The notes beneath the pieces are model-generated. The model made no database searches. It was given only the letters and a program-made list of their open reading frames with translations, and had not been told where the DNA came from. From the NCBI GenBank assembly GCA_947561715.1, contig OX387200.1, positions 3,598,501 through 3,662,500 on the forward strand: a DNA stretch of 64,000 nucleotides, in the 5' to 3' direction. Each line of letters begins with the position of its first letter. Position 1 is the first letter of the stretch. The position numbers were made by a program, and so were the translations under genes. Origin of the DNA: Ascidia mentula (taxonomy: Eukaryota > Chordata > Ascidiacea > Phlebobranchia > Ascidiidae). Positions 1-12,434 of the stretch are shown here, one piece after another.

Positions 1-3000
1 GAAACAACAAGTTGAAACTTCAAACAGTAGCAGTGTTTAGCTGCTGAAACTAAAGGCAGTTTTGTGGCCTGATTGATCCGATACCCAGGTCAACAAATTG
101 AACTCGCAACAAAGGCAGTAATTACGCGCACGCCGTTTTATGACAGATTTAAGGGGACCTTATCTAATTTGCTATTACGTGTGTGAGTGATTGTCGAAGT
201 AGGGTGAGTTTGTATATTTTTTCGTGTTATATACGATCTCTAAACTTTAGTTCATATGCGCAATCACGTAACGTTTTGGGGCATTGCATTCTTCACGACG
301 TTTTGCTTGTTCCTAAAATAAAGTGTTTATATTTAAATTTGTTACGGTAATACTTTTGACGGCTCTAAATCTCCGGTTACTAATTAGAGCAAAAAGGGTG
401 CAGTCGGTCGAGCAAGGTGTTGGCAAGTTCAGAAAATAGTATCTCTTTAATTCCCGAGAGAAAACAGCAGAATTTCCAATAAGTCAACTAGGTCGATGAG
501 GAAATCTCATCAGACTGCCAGAATTCGACACTTGCATCTCCAGAGAGGGTGAGAGTTATGAAACACCATTATTGTGGTGCGCTCATCGATCGTAGGGCAT
601 GGCTGATATCGCCCTTTACATTCACCGATATTGACAAGTATGAAATTGAAAGCGATCACAGTCGGCACGAAAAATCCAGCCAGAAATACTCTGACGCTGC
701 TTCTGATCAGGCGAAATATCAGTGAACAAAACAATTAAATTCGTACAGGCAGTGACGAAAAAAAGGTCTTGTGTAGTCCACAAATTCCTCAAGCGATCCC
801 ACAATGACTTTACCGGATGCACACAACCACGTAAAATCCAGTGCTTTTTACCATTAGACCAAACTTCACATTAATTCAATAGTTGATTTGGGAAAAAATA
901 TTCGCAGTGTTAGACACACATTTAGTTGGGAGCGTTGGGTGTCTTTCAAGTTGTTTCCCAACGAGAGTTCAACTTAAATGTGAATCAAAATACTGAGTGT
1001 TTGACCTTGCAGCATCATTGACACAATACTAAACTGCAGTAGGAAGGTAGTTGGATTTTTACGAGGCCACAAGGTGTTCTGTTGAGCTGTTGCCGAGCTC
1101 CCGTGCTTTTTTTTTGCTGACGCGGTGCACGATGTATTTACTGGATAAATATTTGAGGACGAAAAGACGTAGGTCCTGCGTCGGGACCCATCTCCAATGC
1201 CGTTACAATGTGTGGATCGTTAGCTGGACAAGCGCGTGCAATACAAACGACAGAATGAGTGAAGAGAGCATGGTTAACGCACAAAGTTCACCTCCAGTTA
1301 CGGTAACAGAATCGAAGCTGGTTTCCAACCAACCGTTACGCTAAACTGATTTTGTGTTGTGTGAATGTCTTTAACACAGCTGTTTGATTCACCATGACTA
1401 AAATGATTAGTTGCCATGGTTCCTGTAGTAGAGTAATGATTTCATATTGGGAGTTGAAAAACCAGCGCATTTCACCAAGTTACACAATATTTGTTGAACA
1501 TTTTGGATCAGGGTGGAAAAGAAGGAAATATTTTATTAATGGCCTAATACGAGGTTGGTCTGTACACTTCAAAACTTGTTTTTGCTCTGTGACTACAGAA
1601 CAAAATTTGCACGACTGGAAACCCATTACTCACACATTAATAACATGAAAACAATGAATAACCCATTGCAAATTCCGAGAGATATTGCAGCTTCATGAAC
1701 CAAAATGATTTTATGCGATCCTTAAGTTACATCCCCCTAAGTTCAAAAAACCCTGGTCTAACTTAATTATTTAAACTACAATGTCAAGTAATGGTGTCAT
1801 CGTAACATGTGATAGATTCAACAACACATTAAACAGGTTAAACAGTTACTTGAAGGTACAATTAGAAAACAAAGAAACCTTGCATCTAGAGAAACAGCTT
1901 TTAAGGTCAGTGTTTGCGAGTAAACAGCGGTCAAAAGGCCGCCAAACAAAACTGGATCGTGTCCAGAGAGAGGCCGTCACGGACTAGTGGTCACGACATA
2001 AAGCAAATCGCGACCCTTAGTTGTTAAGTAAAAGGTCTGTAACCAGATATTACACACTATCGGGGAGACTCACGCGCCATACGATATCAGGAGTGAACGT
2101 TTGAATTCTCTGGAGGGCCAAACCACGCAGCTTGGTAAATGGTAGCTGGAAATAGCTTGGATGCTTATCAGTTTTTGGAAACAATAGCCGACCTCGTGCG
2201 ACGCCTATGGGCGCTAAGTTTTAGCACAAACGAAGCAGTGCTGTTGGCGGAAGAAGAGAACCAACGCTTACAGGAATTCAACAGAACGACATGCTACTAA
2301 ACTGATACATTTTATTGCACACGCAACATTCTGGTTTGACAACTGGTGTTTGTCAAATGCGTTGAACAACAATCACGTTTCAATAAAAGATAAAAATAAA
2401 TGCCAGAAACAACTTTTCGTGTATGGAAAGAAAGTCGAAGTGCTTGAACTAAAACACCCGGCTCAATTACAGCCAGCGCTTATCAACGAGCCCGGCGTAC
2501 TTGAGCGGTCATGCGCGACGCGTAAGTGTTCACGTGACACCGGCAGCGCGTCGCGGTCACGTAACCAACGCGCAAAAATGCAGCGTTACCACCGAACACC
2601 AATTGTGGAACAGTCTGTTTGGTTTCAAATTAAAACTTTCAATGTTTATGCTTGTTCAATTGCCGATTATGATAAAGATCAATGACATTGTTAATTTAAT
2701 TTAATTACCGTAACTGTGTCTGCACTTGATGTATTGACTTCTCACGTAAAAAAACAAGGTTAATCACCAAGATATTAAAAAAGGAAATACTTTTTAATTT
2801 CCCAAAAAAAACAGTCAAACGCTATCAGTTTTTCAACATTTCCCATAAGTAACTTGGTTTCTTTCGATGGTCTACAAATAGTTACAAAGAAATGTTTTTT
2901 AGGGTATGTCGTCACTATTTAACTTTAAAGAATCATAAACGTATTTTTCGAACACAATGTTGCGATACATAGAAAACCTGCTTGAAACAGTGAACCAGTT

Positions 3001-5913
3001 AGTCTTTTTACCATTACAGGACACAACAAAGTAATCCTTACAATCGTAACATGAGACTTCCTTTGAATTTCGGCTCAGTATGTGTCGAATGCAGAACTGT
3101 TTGGGTGACTTTATCGTGGGCAGGTGAAGCCATGCATGGTTGAACACGCTAAGTCAGGCTTTTTTGTGCTGACTGCCACCAAAGAATTGGTGTTGCAGAA
3201 AACTTCGTGACATTGGACAAACGCCGATTCATGAATTTGTTTGAATTTTATCTTACAATGTACTGGAAACTTTTAAAGCAGCAAGCTAACCAACGATGTT
3301 TTCTTAATTACAACATATCTTTGTAACACGACCAGGTAAATACAAACCGAAAGCACGAAATAATGACAAAACAAAACTGGAAATGGGTCAGGGTCTGTGA
3401 ATGGAAATAGGGATGACAAGAAACAACTGCACGCGACGACAATCTACCACACGGCTATCGATAAACACTTAAAACACAACAGGGCAGCAAAACGCCCGCG
3501 GCGACTTGGAAGATACAGAGATACGATATTGGGCTTGTGCCAATCAAAAAGATACTTAGTATTTTTCCCGGGGCAAAAAATAATTTGAAAACTAGGACGC
3601 ACAAAACAGGCAACAATAAACGGACCGCGCTTTCCAAAGGCCTAACCACAAACCATTGGATAGCGATTGCCCTTAGGCAACAGGAATGTCAACGAATCGT
3701 TTGATAAAACACAGCGAACGGGTTCTAAAATATTATTGGCGCACACCATTTATTTAATTTACAGACCAGGCAAGCAAATCCCAAGGCGGACTTTGAGTGC
3801 TTCTATCAGCGTTGGAGGGAAATTTAACGATGCAAGTCGTGAATTGGGGCGTTTAATTTTGTCTGCACACAAAAGGTCGAAGCAGTGAAGTGTGTGATCC
3901 AGAGGGAACGGATTGACCGCATTCCCGTACGCTTGGATGAGAAAGTCAAACACACACTCTCAAAAGCGCGAATTTTGCGGTCGCCCTGCCGAGTTAACAA
4001 AGGAGGAACAAGAAACCTTCTTTACCATGCCGTTGTTTCTCGCAAAATTCGTTTTAGTAGGTGCCATAGACAGCAGTACATTTTAGCCCAAATTAAACGC
4101 GAACGACAAAGGTTGTTTAACGAGCAAATAATCTTGGTTTATAAAAGTGTTTAACAACCAAACTACATGGTACCTGCGTTTATTAGGTTAATCAGTTCTG
4201 TCCACAAAAAGTGACTACGGATATTTAACACAAAACACATCATATCTGTCTTTTTAATTAAAAACGGTCTAAGGTGGCAAGTTACCGTCAATATAGTTTA
4301 ACATTCCAAATTGACAGAGGAAAGTAGATAACGTCTTAGAAAACCAGTATTTGAGTCATACAATCACAAGACACGGAGTACTTGTGATTCACAACTTCAC
4401 ACTTAGGCGTTGGTCGGTAAATTGGGTTCGCAATTCAGGATATTCTGAATTGTATTGATGGTACTACGGTGCAAAACGTAAGCACAAATATAGCGCGGAA
4501 AGCTAGTTGTAAAATTCCGATGCACGCAACACCGGGGGCATTTTCTCCCAACAAACCAAGGGCGTGAGGACGGCAGTCGAACGCTGGGTACATTTTTTCT
4601 TCATTGATTGATGGAATTTTACTGCTGGAAACGAACTGGAGCGCCTGCAGCGTGGCTGATTGATTGGAAAGCGGCCCGCGAAGGTCGCTGTTTTCAGTGA
4701 CGTTTCGTCAACTATACGTTGTTACGTCACTCACAAGAAACCGATGCCGTATGACCGTCGAGTTGGCTTCCACTCACACTTTAAATAATTCATGCCCAAC
4801 CTGAGACAACTCAGAGGGAACTCTTAAGCGCGCGCGTGCAGATACAAAGGTAAGAGTGTAATACTTAAGTCGCCCTTTTCCGTATATCTTGTTGCTTGAT
4901 ATGGCACTAGATATTCACCCAACTCCTACATGTCTTTAAACACATACAATTTTGACCACATTTGTCTCAAACACCAAACAAAATGAATGTCCATTAAACA
5001 GCAAGGGATAGCTCAATTGACTGACAGCCAGGTTCATAAATGTCAAAAAAAAATTTAAAATTCAAGCAATTGTTAAAGCTTACTGCAGGGTCAGAATTCA
5101 CACAACTATGTCAAGTTTTGCTGTAAAGCATTCGACCCCATCAAAATAAATCAAAACTGACAGAAAGAAATAACCAAAGGACTGATGTTCCTCAAACTAT
5201 TTTTTTGTACAAGTTGGACTGTCACCTTGACATATCCAATGTTATGTGTTCTGGTAATTTTTTTATTTGCTATTCATTAAATAAAGTATTAACTAACCAA
5301 GGGTTGCCTAATGGAAAATTTTCAACAGCTTTTTACTACCCTGCACTGTACACAGAAGTTATGCAATGTTTAAGAACACTTTGGCTCACACGCAATGTAA
5401 TCATTTCATAGTCATACTTCAACAAGTGCTGTTTGCCAAGTGCCACGGCCAATAAATCCTGCCAAGTCATAAATATAAATGGCACATAAATCAAGAAATG
5501 AGTTTGCAATTTAATGGAAAGAAAAATTTAGGCAAGATACAACCGAAAGTGGTCGAAAGAGGATTTTGCAAGTTAGCTTACATAAAACAAACAACAAACT
5601 CGGTAATTACGACCACATCTTGTTGATCCACCTTATTTAGAACCAAGGAATTTTGACTTTGTGCTTTTATGCATGTGTTTAGATAACAGATTATTTTACA
5701 TTTTGCAACTTTATATGGCATTACATTTTGCCATTCAGCATTCAAACTCCTCAAAAGTTAATGAATAACTAGTGACGATTATCATGGCGCCGGTGGCAGT
5801 ATGCGCTTATGTGGCACGTGGGCAGTGGCGCAGTGCAAGTTCATCATTACGTTGCATTTATACGAAATCTTTAGACAAAAATACTTCAATACATTAAAAA
5901 GTGTTTAACTTAC
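1..5913. other. Gene-poor stretch, no confident gene
   Basis: I find no open frame here with a recognisable domain or convincing codon use. The short frames have no homology I can name. One minus-strand frame at 2899-3147 is rich in Cys, Tyr and Lys and could be a terminal exon, but it has no clear splice acceptor. If the short exon at 5914-5940 is real, this stretch would hold its first intron and perhaps small downstream exons that I cannot pick out. Confidence 0.5.
4700..4856 (+). promoter_or_regulatory. Candidate promoter with non-coding first exon
   Basis: Two CRE-like sites (TGACGTTTCGTC and TTACGTCAC) lie about 4697-4730, followed by a TATA-like TTTAAATA near 4780. A strong donor, AAAG|GTAAGAG, follows at about 4849. 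This order would fit a plus-strand promoter and a short untranslated first exon. There is no recognisable downstream coding exon to pair with it, so the call rests on motifs alone. Confidence 0.25.
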
Positions 5914-5940
5914 CTCTTCTACTCGCTTTTCGTCCGACAT
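5914..5940 (-). CDS. Candidate first coding exon of an unknown minus-strand gene
   Basis: On the minus strand an ATG starts the peptide MSDEKRVEE, which runs without interruption into a consensus donor (GAG|GTAAGTT). An acidic MSDE-type start directly joined to a perfect donor is typical of an animal first coding exon. I could not find the following exons in the 5.9 kb that remain, so the gene may continue past the left end of the window. Several muscle and cytoskeletal proteins begin in a similar way, but nine residues cannot identify a family. Confidence 0.35.
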
Positions 5941-6842
5941 AGTGCACAAATTAAATAGTTTTCTTATCAGCAATGTCGATTAAATTTAACTTGCTCTTAC
6001 AGCTGCCGCCTCCAGCAAGCAATCACGAGTGAATGTCTGATACGTCGATATCGCTACAGCGAAACCCGCGCCGCCCAAACTTTTTTGCATGTACACAACT
6101 TGCAAACGTGCCAGAGGCGTTTGTGTGGATTAAGAATACAAAACCAACAAAGCTGTCTCTTTCACAATAAAAAAGCAATTAAAGGCGCCAGGGTTTTTGA
6201 AACGTGTCATTAGTGACAATGCCCTAGGCACTAAACTGAATTTCACATAGGGAATGTGTTGGAGCAATAAAACAACTTCACAAACAAATCGTGTTTGCAA
6301 AAAATAATTAGTCTAACTTTCGAATTTTATAGGCTTTTTTGGTGTAAGTCATACCTCTGCACAATAAACAAAAACCTTGAAGTCATTGCCAAAACATTTA
6401 CATTCATTAAAACGTACCTGATTGCAAAGTTCCCTGTTGCTTGGATGTGAAAAGCGGGAGATCGTTTTACATGCAAGCAGATGTTATTTAAAATACTCTT
6501 CTACTCGAAAACCTTCAAAAAATACGTCATTGTATTTAAAACTCCAGCCTACCAATTGCTGCATACATATAACCGCCTAAAACAGTAACAAAATCTTACT
6601 CTTTCTTGAAGCTTATATTTCCAATTGCCCAAACCGTTTGTTTCGTCACAATATGACCTACTATGGCTCATAAACGTAATTCTTTATTGAAATTCCGTTG
6701 TCTATTTTACTGGTGGGAGAATATATGCAATTTGCATTGATTTGATCCAACAATGCCCAAAAACTTAATCAGAGTTGAAAAGTGGTAATACAATATTTTC
6801 TAAACAGTTAATGTTGGGCTTGACCCTTGTCGCGTGTTTATG
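5941..6842. other. Non-coding stretch
   Basis: No supported gene. A minus-strand donor-like site (CAATCAG|GTACGTT, about 6413-6424) could end an untranslated exon upstream of the short coding exon at 5914-5940. Nothing else stands out. Confidence 0.4.
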
Positions 6843-6850
6843 TTTTAGTC

Positions 6851-7136
6851 CAGTGGTTCTTAACCTTTTTTATCTCATTTTCCACTTTCAGTTTGAACGA
6901 AATCCTTATTTTCAACTAGTGCTTAAATTTTTTACTTAGAATTTAAATATTGCATTTTCGCTATATCTGTAATACTTTTTTAACTTTTCGACCACATGGC
7001 ATGACCAACTGACTGCCAATAGGTGTACGAAACACATTGAATGCAACATAATATTTCTTACCCAACTAATTTTATATATTTCTGTGCCGATTACCCATCT
7101 GCAACCCTAACATTTACCACCGGTTAAAAAACACTG
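6851..7136. mobile_element. hAT-type MITE with 8-bp target site duplication
   Basis: The element is 286 bp. It begins CAGTGGTTCTTAACC and ends with the reverse complement of CAGTGTTTTTTAACC, so the terminal inverted repeats match at 13 of 15 positions. The flanks are TTTTAGTC (6843-6850) and TTTTAGAC (7137-7144), an 8-bp duplication with one mismatch. An 8-bp duplication and CAG...CTG ends are the hallmarks of hAT transposons. The element has no coding frame, so it is non-autonomous. Confidence 0.8.
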
Positions 7137-7144
7137 TTTTAGAC

Positions 7145-10014
7145 ATTCTATAACTGACTTCTAACGCAGCGGGCAATAATGCATTGCTTTAATACATGAT
7201 GCGGTTTCAAAAATACCAAGCAAAATGCCACCTGTCCGTCACAGAAAAGCAAAATCAATGCCGTATACTAGCCAGGAAGCACGAATGCATGTGTTCATTG
7301 CAAGAAGACCGCACGCAGTGGATGGGTCGATATTTCGATCAGCGGTCGACAAAGGCGCTTTGCCATCGGGCACAATTACTCTAAATGCGCGGTACTCAGG
7401 AAGATTTTTAATAACATTGTTAATCTCCCGTGACCCTGCAATGTCAATGAGAGGCTCGTCGTGACAACACAGTTTTGCGAAAATTTGCTCCTTTTTTGAG
7501 GTCTGCTAAGTTTTTCCATCTTGTTGAAAAAAATAATTTACCAAATAAAAAAGTGAGTCACATTTCACAAAAAAATGTACATTTTTAATTGTTTTTGCAA
7601 CCTCCCTTTATTTCCTTTCTTGCTCATCCTCTTATGCCAACCGAAAAGCTGTGCAATAAATTTTTGTGCCACAAAAGCATGCGCCACTACAAAACAGTTC
7701 AGCATACCCGAATAAAGCATATGCTGGAAAACTCATTTGGGATATTTTAGAGTTCGCGAAGCGTAATATACTTCGGGCAAACGCTTAAAAGAAGATTATA
7801 AAACGTGTCGCCTGGGCAGGGTTATGAATTTTTCATCCTAACAAGGCCTAAAGCTTACGTCATGCTAACCTATATCTAGCGATATCTTTGAAACTCTTTA
7901 TTACAGGACAGATCTCTGTTCGCTTGCGCAGCTGAATCTTTGTTGCCACTTTATTAAAACCGTTCGTATTTAACCAGTTGTATCGACAAAAGTAACAAAA
8001 AATGGGTATAACTTCAAGGTAATGCAACTATTTAAACACTCATAATCCAAAATTTCCATAATGACATGTTGTCTATTTAAGAGATATCTCTAACAAACTA
8101 AACAATGTTGCAAATGCGAAAATGTCTCGAAATTGATTGTGATCAATTCTATCTGCTCATCATTTCTAACCCCCCGAATTTGTCAAACAGACAACTGGTT
8201 CTTGTAGATTTGACTATGCGAACAAAACATAATAGTGACGAAAAAACAATTGGCTTTCAAAACTAGGACTGCGTGTTCGGTTTATTCACGACGTTACTAA
8301 TTTATGAGTTAGCTTTGCGTCCGAACTTGACGATACCCACAGCCTCGAACCAGTGCTACAACAACATCTCATCCTTGTGCGTCTTCGAATACATGTGATG
8401 AAGTAGATGCTGATTCGAAGCAAGAAGTAGTAACCGAGACTTCTTTGCGGGCAGCAGACAGTAATGAAGTGTTAAACTACGCGGTTAAACGTGACGAAAC
8501 TGGCATCCGAAAAGACAACTGGACCCTTACGTGACCTTTAAGCGACCTAGGGCCAGTTCGAAACTATTCGGAATAACACAGGGATGAAATTTTGTAATAC
8601 ATTGTTGGTCTCTAGGCAACACGCTTACTGGATTGTTGCAATGAACCGGTATGCGTTGTTGCGTTGTTGCGTTGTGCAGTTACCTCAGTGGTTACTGTAA
8701 CTATATAGTCCAGTTGAAACACTGTTCTGGGAAAGAGTCGAACATGAAAGAAAACGGACTAATGACTTTGGTGAAGAAATAATTTCAAAAAAAAAAAATT
8801 TACGACAATAAAGTAACGTATGCGTGTATTATCTTTATTGCAGCGTAATAAAGAAACGAAGACGAAGGAAACTATAAGCCCTGCAAAGCACGCTTTTGAC
8901 CATGGCCTGCTAGTTACGACAAACACACGTTCATGGCACAGAGGAATTAAAAGATTGCCACACATACACTTTCTATGTTTCACGGTTACTTGAGTAAGTT
9001 ATGTGCGACACAGCTTCGGGCAATTAAGTCCCCGACGAGATTTTTCAAATGACCAGCGGCAGTATAACATAAAGGTAATAATACTGTAAACTGTAAAATT
9101 GGTCTTATTTCGAGACAAAATTTTTTCAAGAGGTTGCTTGCATATTTGGGATGAAAATTTCGGAAATACAGTTTGCCGCCAGCGCCCTCTCGTACATAAT
9201 ATTGTAAATATTATTGCATGGTTTTGTTTTCAGCGCTAATGGAATCAATCACAAATGCAATCTGTTGAGAGTTTGCAAACATGTCAAATTCTGACAAACA
9301 AACAGGATGAACTGGTTTTTGTGACCTTTGAGATGCTATTTCGTGTGTTTAAAGTAAATAGATCCAGATGGTCGACTGCTTATGGATCTTTACAAGGAAA
9401 ACACTTTCCCGATAAAATAGTTTGTATTTCTGCTGCAACCAGCAAGCACGTGCCCTCAATCCCACAAAACAATCGACATAAGTAAACTAGGTTAGAAAAA
9501 CAAACTGCAGGAAAACGGAAAACAGTGTACCAAATCCGAACGACAGTTTTACTAGAGCTTTTTAGTAACCGCATATCGCATATTTCTATAAAGTCGTGCA
9601 ATAAAAACTGAAGGTAAACAATTTGTAAAAAACTATCATCGGATTAATACTCGAAATCCTGGGTCTAAAAACATTAAAAATTTTTATCGGGCAATCGAAA
9701 TTGTGTTACCAACCAATTTATTTTCCGTGCATTTCGTGGAGCCTGACATTTCTTACCGGTAGTTTACGCCAGCAATGTTTGGTATGTGATGTGCCATGAA
9801 AAACCGCGCTAGATTTTGTTCGAATTATAGAAATCACACTTAAATCAATCAGCTGATATATGGACCTTCACATGTGCGTCACACAAACAAAACGCCGGGG
9901 CGCGAATGTTTTTCTGGCGTTTTCGTTGATAAATTTATGGCGTTGGTTCAACCATATCTGTCAATTTATTCTTATGTGCAGAAAATACAATTGGTTTTGC
10001 GACATTTTTTAAAG
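7145..10014. other. Non-coding stretch before the conserved single-exon gene
   Basis: No gene can be supported. A short tandem of GCGTTGTT-like units lies near 8652-8676. The open frame of the next gene extends upstream to 9874, but that part has no family similarity and the internal start at 10015 is preferred. Confidence 0.5.
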
Positions 10015-10707
10015 ATGAGTTCCAAACGTAAAACCACAAAGCCGTATGTGGGCCCCTCTGAGGCTAAGAAGTCGAAGTGCAAAGATACCTCTCATACGCG
10101 CACAGCAGAAGGTAATGGGGCCTACCAGAAAGCGTCACGCGACGCAAAAGGTGTGTTGAAGTTTGTCGATCAACCTGAATTTCAGCCGAACATGACACCA
10201 AAAGAAGTTCTGCATGCTGGAAGTTTTGGAGGAACGTATTTTCGGCCCATTTTATCAGGTGTAACGAAGCAAAGTTATGGTGATGAAGTTTGGAAGGAGT
10301 TGCCCAATGATTGGCTTGAGGGACTTGACATCAAAACACAAGTTGCATCAATAGATTACAACATCAACATTAATAAGTACAAGGTTAAATGTGGGGGTTC
10401 CTTAAAAATGTGGGAGGATTCTAATTGGATTGTTGCTCAAGACCCGTATGGCTGGTTTCAGTGGTACTGTAGGTTTTTCCAGGGCCGAAGGACTGAAGAT
10501 GATGAGAGACAGATTAGTCGATGGAAAAAGTGCACTGGTGTAAATGGACGATGGCGAAATAACCTCATAGGTAAAATATACCGTGCAGGCGCCAAGTTTG
10601 ATGATGCAACTGTGTCCCCAGTGGTGAGACAGGTCTTATTGCATTGGGCATATACGTTAACAGAAGAAGACTACAATAATAGGGTGCCCAAGATAAAAAA
10701 GAAATAA
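10015..10707 (+). CDS. Intronless protein of an uncharacterised conserved family
   Basis: This is an uninterrupted 230-codon frame. The chosen start opens MSSKRKTTKPYVGPSEAKK, a Lys/Arg-rich stretch that could be a nuclear targeting signal; the frame remains open back to 9874. The body has a conserved block that I recall from unnamed proteins of bacteria, plants, fungi and some animals: a TPKEVLHAGSFGGTYFRPI segment near residue 63, then DPYGWFQWYCRFFQGRR near residue 150, then a RQVLLHWAY segment near residue 210. The function of this family is unknown to me, and the Trp/Tyr/Arg-rich core suggests a compact globular fold. It stands out among intron-rich neighbours by having no intron. The downstream cyclophilin lies on the same strand about 300 bp away. 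Retroposition or gene transfer are both possible origins. Confidence 0.85.
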   Translation: MSSKRKTTKPYVGPSEAKKSKCKDTSHTRTAEGNGAYQKASRDAKGVLKFVDQPEFQPNMTPKEVLHAGSFGGTYFRPILSGVTKQSYGDEVWKELPNDWLEGLDIKTQVASIDYNININKYKVKCGGSLKMWEDSNWIVAQDPYGWFQWYCRFFQGRRTEDDERQISRWKKCTGVNGRWRNNLIGKIYRAGAKFDDATVSPVVRQVLLHWAYTLTEEDYNNRVPKIKKK

Positions 10708-11008
10708 ACGTTTTGGTTGTCTGCTTTATTTGTGTTTCTGTCTTAACTCAATTAAATTATTTTATTTAACTCTTTACATAGTATTTATATCACAAATATG
10801 AAATAGTTGGTTACTGTGATGCAATCAATATTGCTGTATTTTGTACTCTCATTATTATTTTCTTAAGTGTACTTGATCTTTCTTTGACCTGTTTGAAACA
10901 TGTGTTATTGGCAGTGGTATAGTACTGTTTATGACTTTGTTTTTGCCTAAACCCTTGCCTTTTGTAAAGTATAGGCTCAAGCACAACAGGCAAAGTTTTG
11001 TAAACAAA

Positions 11009-11730
11009 ATGATGGGGCTGAAGATTTTTAGATGTTTTGGAACAAAAACTGGAAAGAACCCAAAAGTCTTTTTTGACATTTCCATAAGCAAAAAGCCAGC
11101 GGGCAGGATTACTATGGAACTACGAAAAGATGTTGTCCCAAAAACTGCTGAAAACTTCCGTGCACTTTGCACTGGAGAAAAGGGTTTCGGCTACAAGGGC
11201 AGCATGTTTCACAGAATTATTCCCCAGTTTATGTGCCAAGGTGGTGACTTTACATCTGGTGATGGTCGTGGGGGCAAAAGCATTTATGGAAGGACTTTCA
11301 AAGATGAAAATTTTGATTTAAAACACACTCAGCCAGGAGTATTGTCGATGGCAAATGCTGGAAGCAACACTAATGGGTCACAGTTTTTTATTTGTACAGA
11401 AAAGACTGAATGGCTTGATGGACGGTGAGATAAGTTTAATGTTCTATGTTTCTGTCAAGTACAATTTGTCACACTAAACATGGTAATGTAAGGCAGGGAT
11501 GAATTGTTTTGTGTGCAAATAATGTTTTGTTTTGGAGCATTGTTTAAACATGCCTGTTTTCCAAGTGCAATACTTTCAAATATGTAAATTTCTTTTTCAG
11601 TCATGTAGTATTTGGAGAGGTAGTTGAAGGAATGGATGTTGTGAGGGAAATGGAAGGCGTGGGAACGCACCAGGGAAACCCAACGGAAAAAGTTGAAATT
11701 ACGGACTGTGGCGAAATAAAAGAAGATTAA
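11009..11730 (+). CDS. Cyclophilin-type peptidyl-prolyl cis-trans isomerase
   Basis: Two exons, 11009-11424 and 11601-11730, join in frame (GACG|gtgaga ... tttttcag|TCAT) to give 181 residues. The catalytic signature is complete: [16 protein letters not shown] supplies the active-site Arg, Phe and Gln, [18 protein letters not shown] follows, and the exon junction rebuilds TEWLDGRHVVFG with the Trp that binds cyclosporin in related proteins and the catalytic His. The roughly 20-residue N-terminal extension before FFDI is basic and hydrophobic ([19 protein letters not shown]), so a mitochondrial form is possible. The frame is also open upstream to an ATG at 10931. A polyadenylation signal AATAAA lies near 11830. 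These enzymes catalyse proline isomerisation during protein folding. Confidence 0.95.
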
Positions 11731-12434
11731 TGCAAACTTTCCCAAGACCTTTTTTTACTGCAGAAGTTGTAACTTTCGTGTTGAATGTCATCATGTTGTT
11801 AAATTAAGCAATTGTGTTTTTAATACCTGTAATAAATTGACAAATTCTTTGGAAAACAATTGACACTAGAAGAAGTATTAAAAAGTAGTTTTTGTAATAC
11901 AACAAGAGGTTTTCTATTGTTTAGACGTGTCATAAAACGAGGACATAAATTTTGCAGCTTTGTGTTGGTAGGTGTATAGCTATTAGAACATAAGTTTATA
12001 GTTCTGGGGGAATAGTTGACTCCTTGTTAGTTTATTAGGGAATTCCCCACATAAGATTCATAACGAACATCATTCAAGAGTAACTGGAAATTTTTTACTT
12101 AAAAAATCTTTGTTCTTAACTTTAATTTGGCTCTCTGGAAATGCTGTTTACGTGATATAATATAGGCTGAACGTGGCTCTGACGAGGATCAACTCGGGGA
12201 ACATATTTTACAGGGCAGCATTAATAAAAAGTGTTTCTGTTCTGTGCTTACAAGTGAAAACTCCTGCGCTGACAAGTGTACTGAACAACGGAACTCGCAT
12301 TTTGAAGCTGTTTATTCAGCCTTTAACTGCATTCAATAATTGGCGCCGTCATAAAAATATGGCCTTAAAAAAATATGTCAAAAAATAGCAACCAGCAAGA
12401 AGAGTGCCGCAAATCGACATAGTACCATCGAGCA
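11731..12434. other. Convergent 3' UTRs of the cyclophilin and ZC3H4
   Basis: The cyclophilin signal AATAAA (about 11830) and a minus-strand AATAAA (plus TTTATT at 12311-12316) fit convergent 3' ends. No coding sequence is supported. Confidence 0.5.

Noticed and set aside
2899-3147. Minus-strand frame with plausible composition
   Set aside because: No clear acceptor, no recognised domain and no nearby polyadenylation signal.
7196-7464. Two overlapping plus-strand frames rich in Arg
   Set aside because: No splice signals or homology; frames of this length are expected by chance here.
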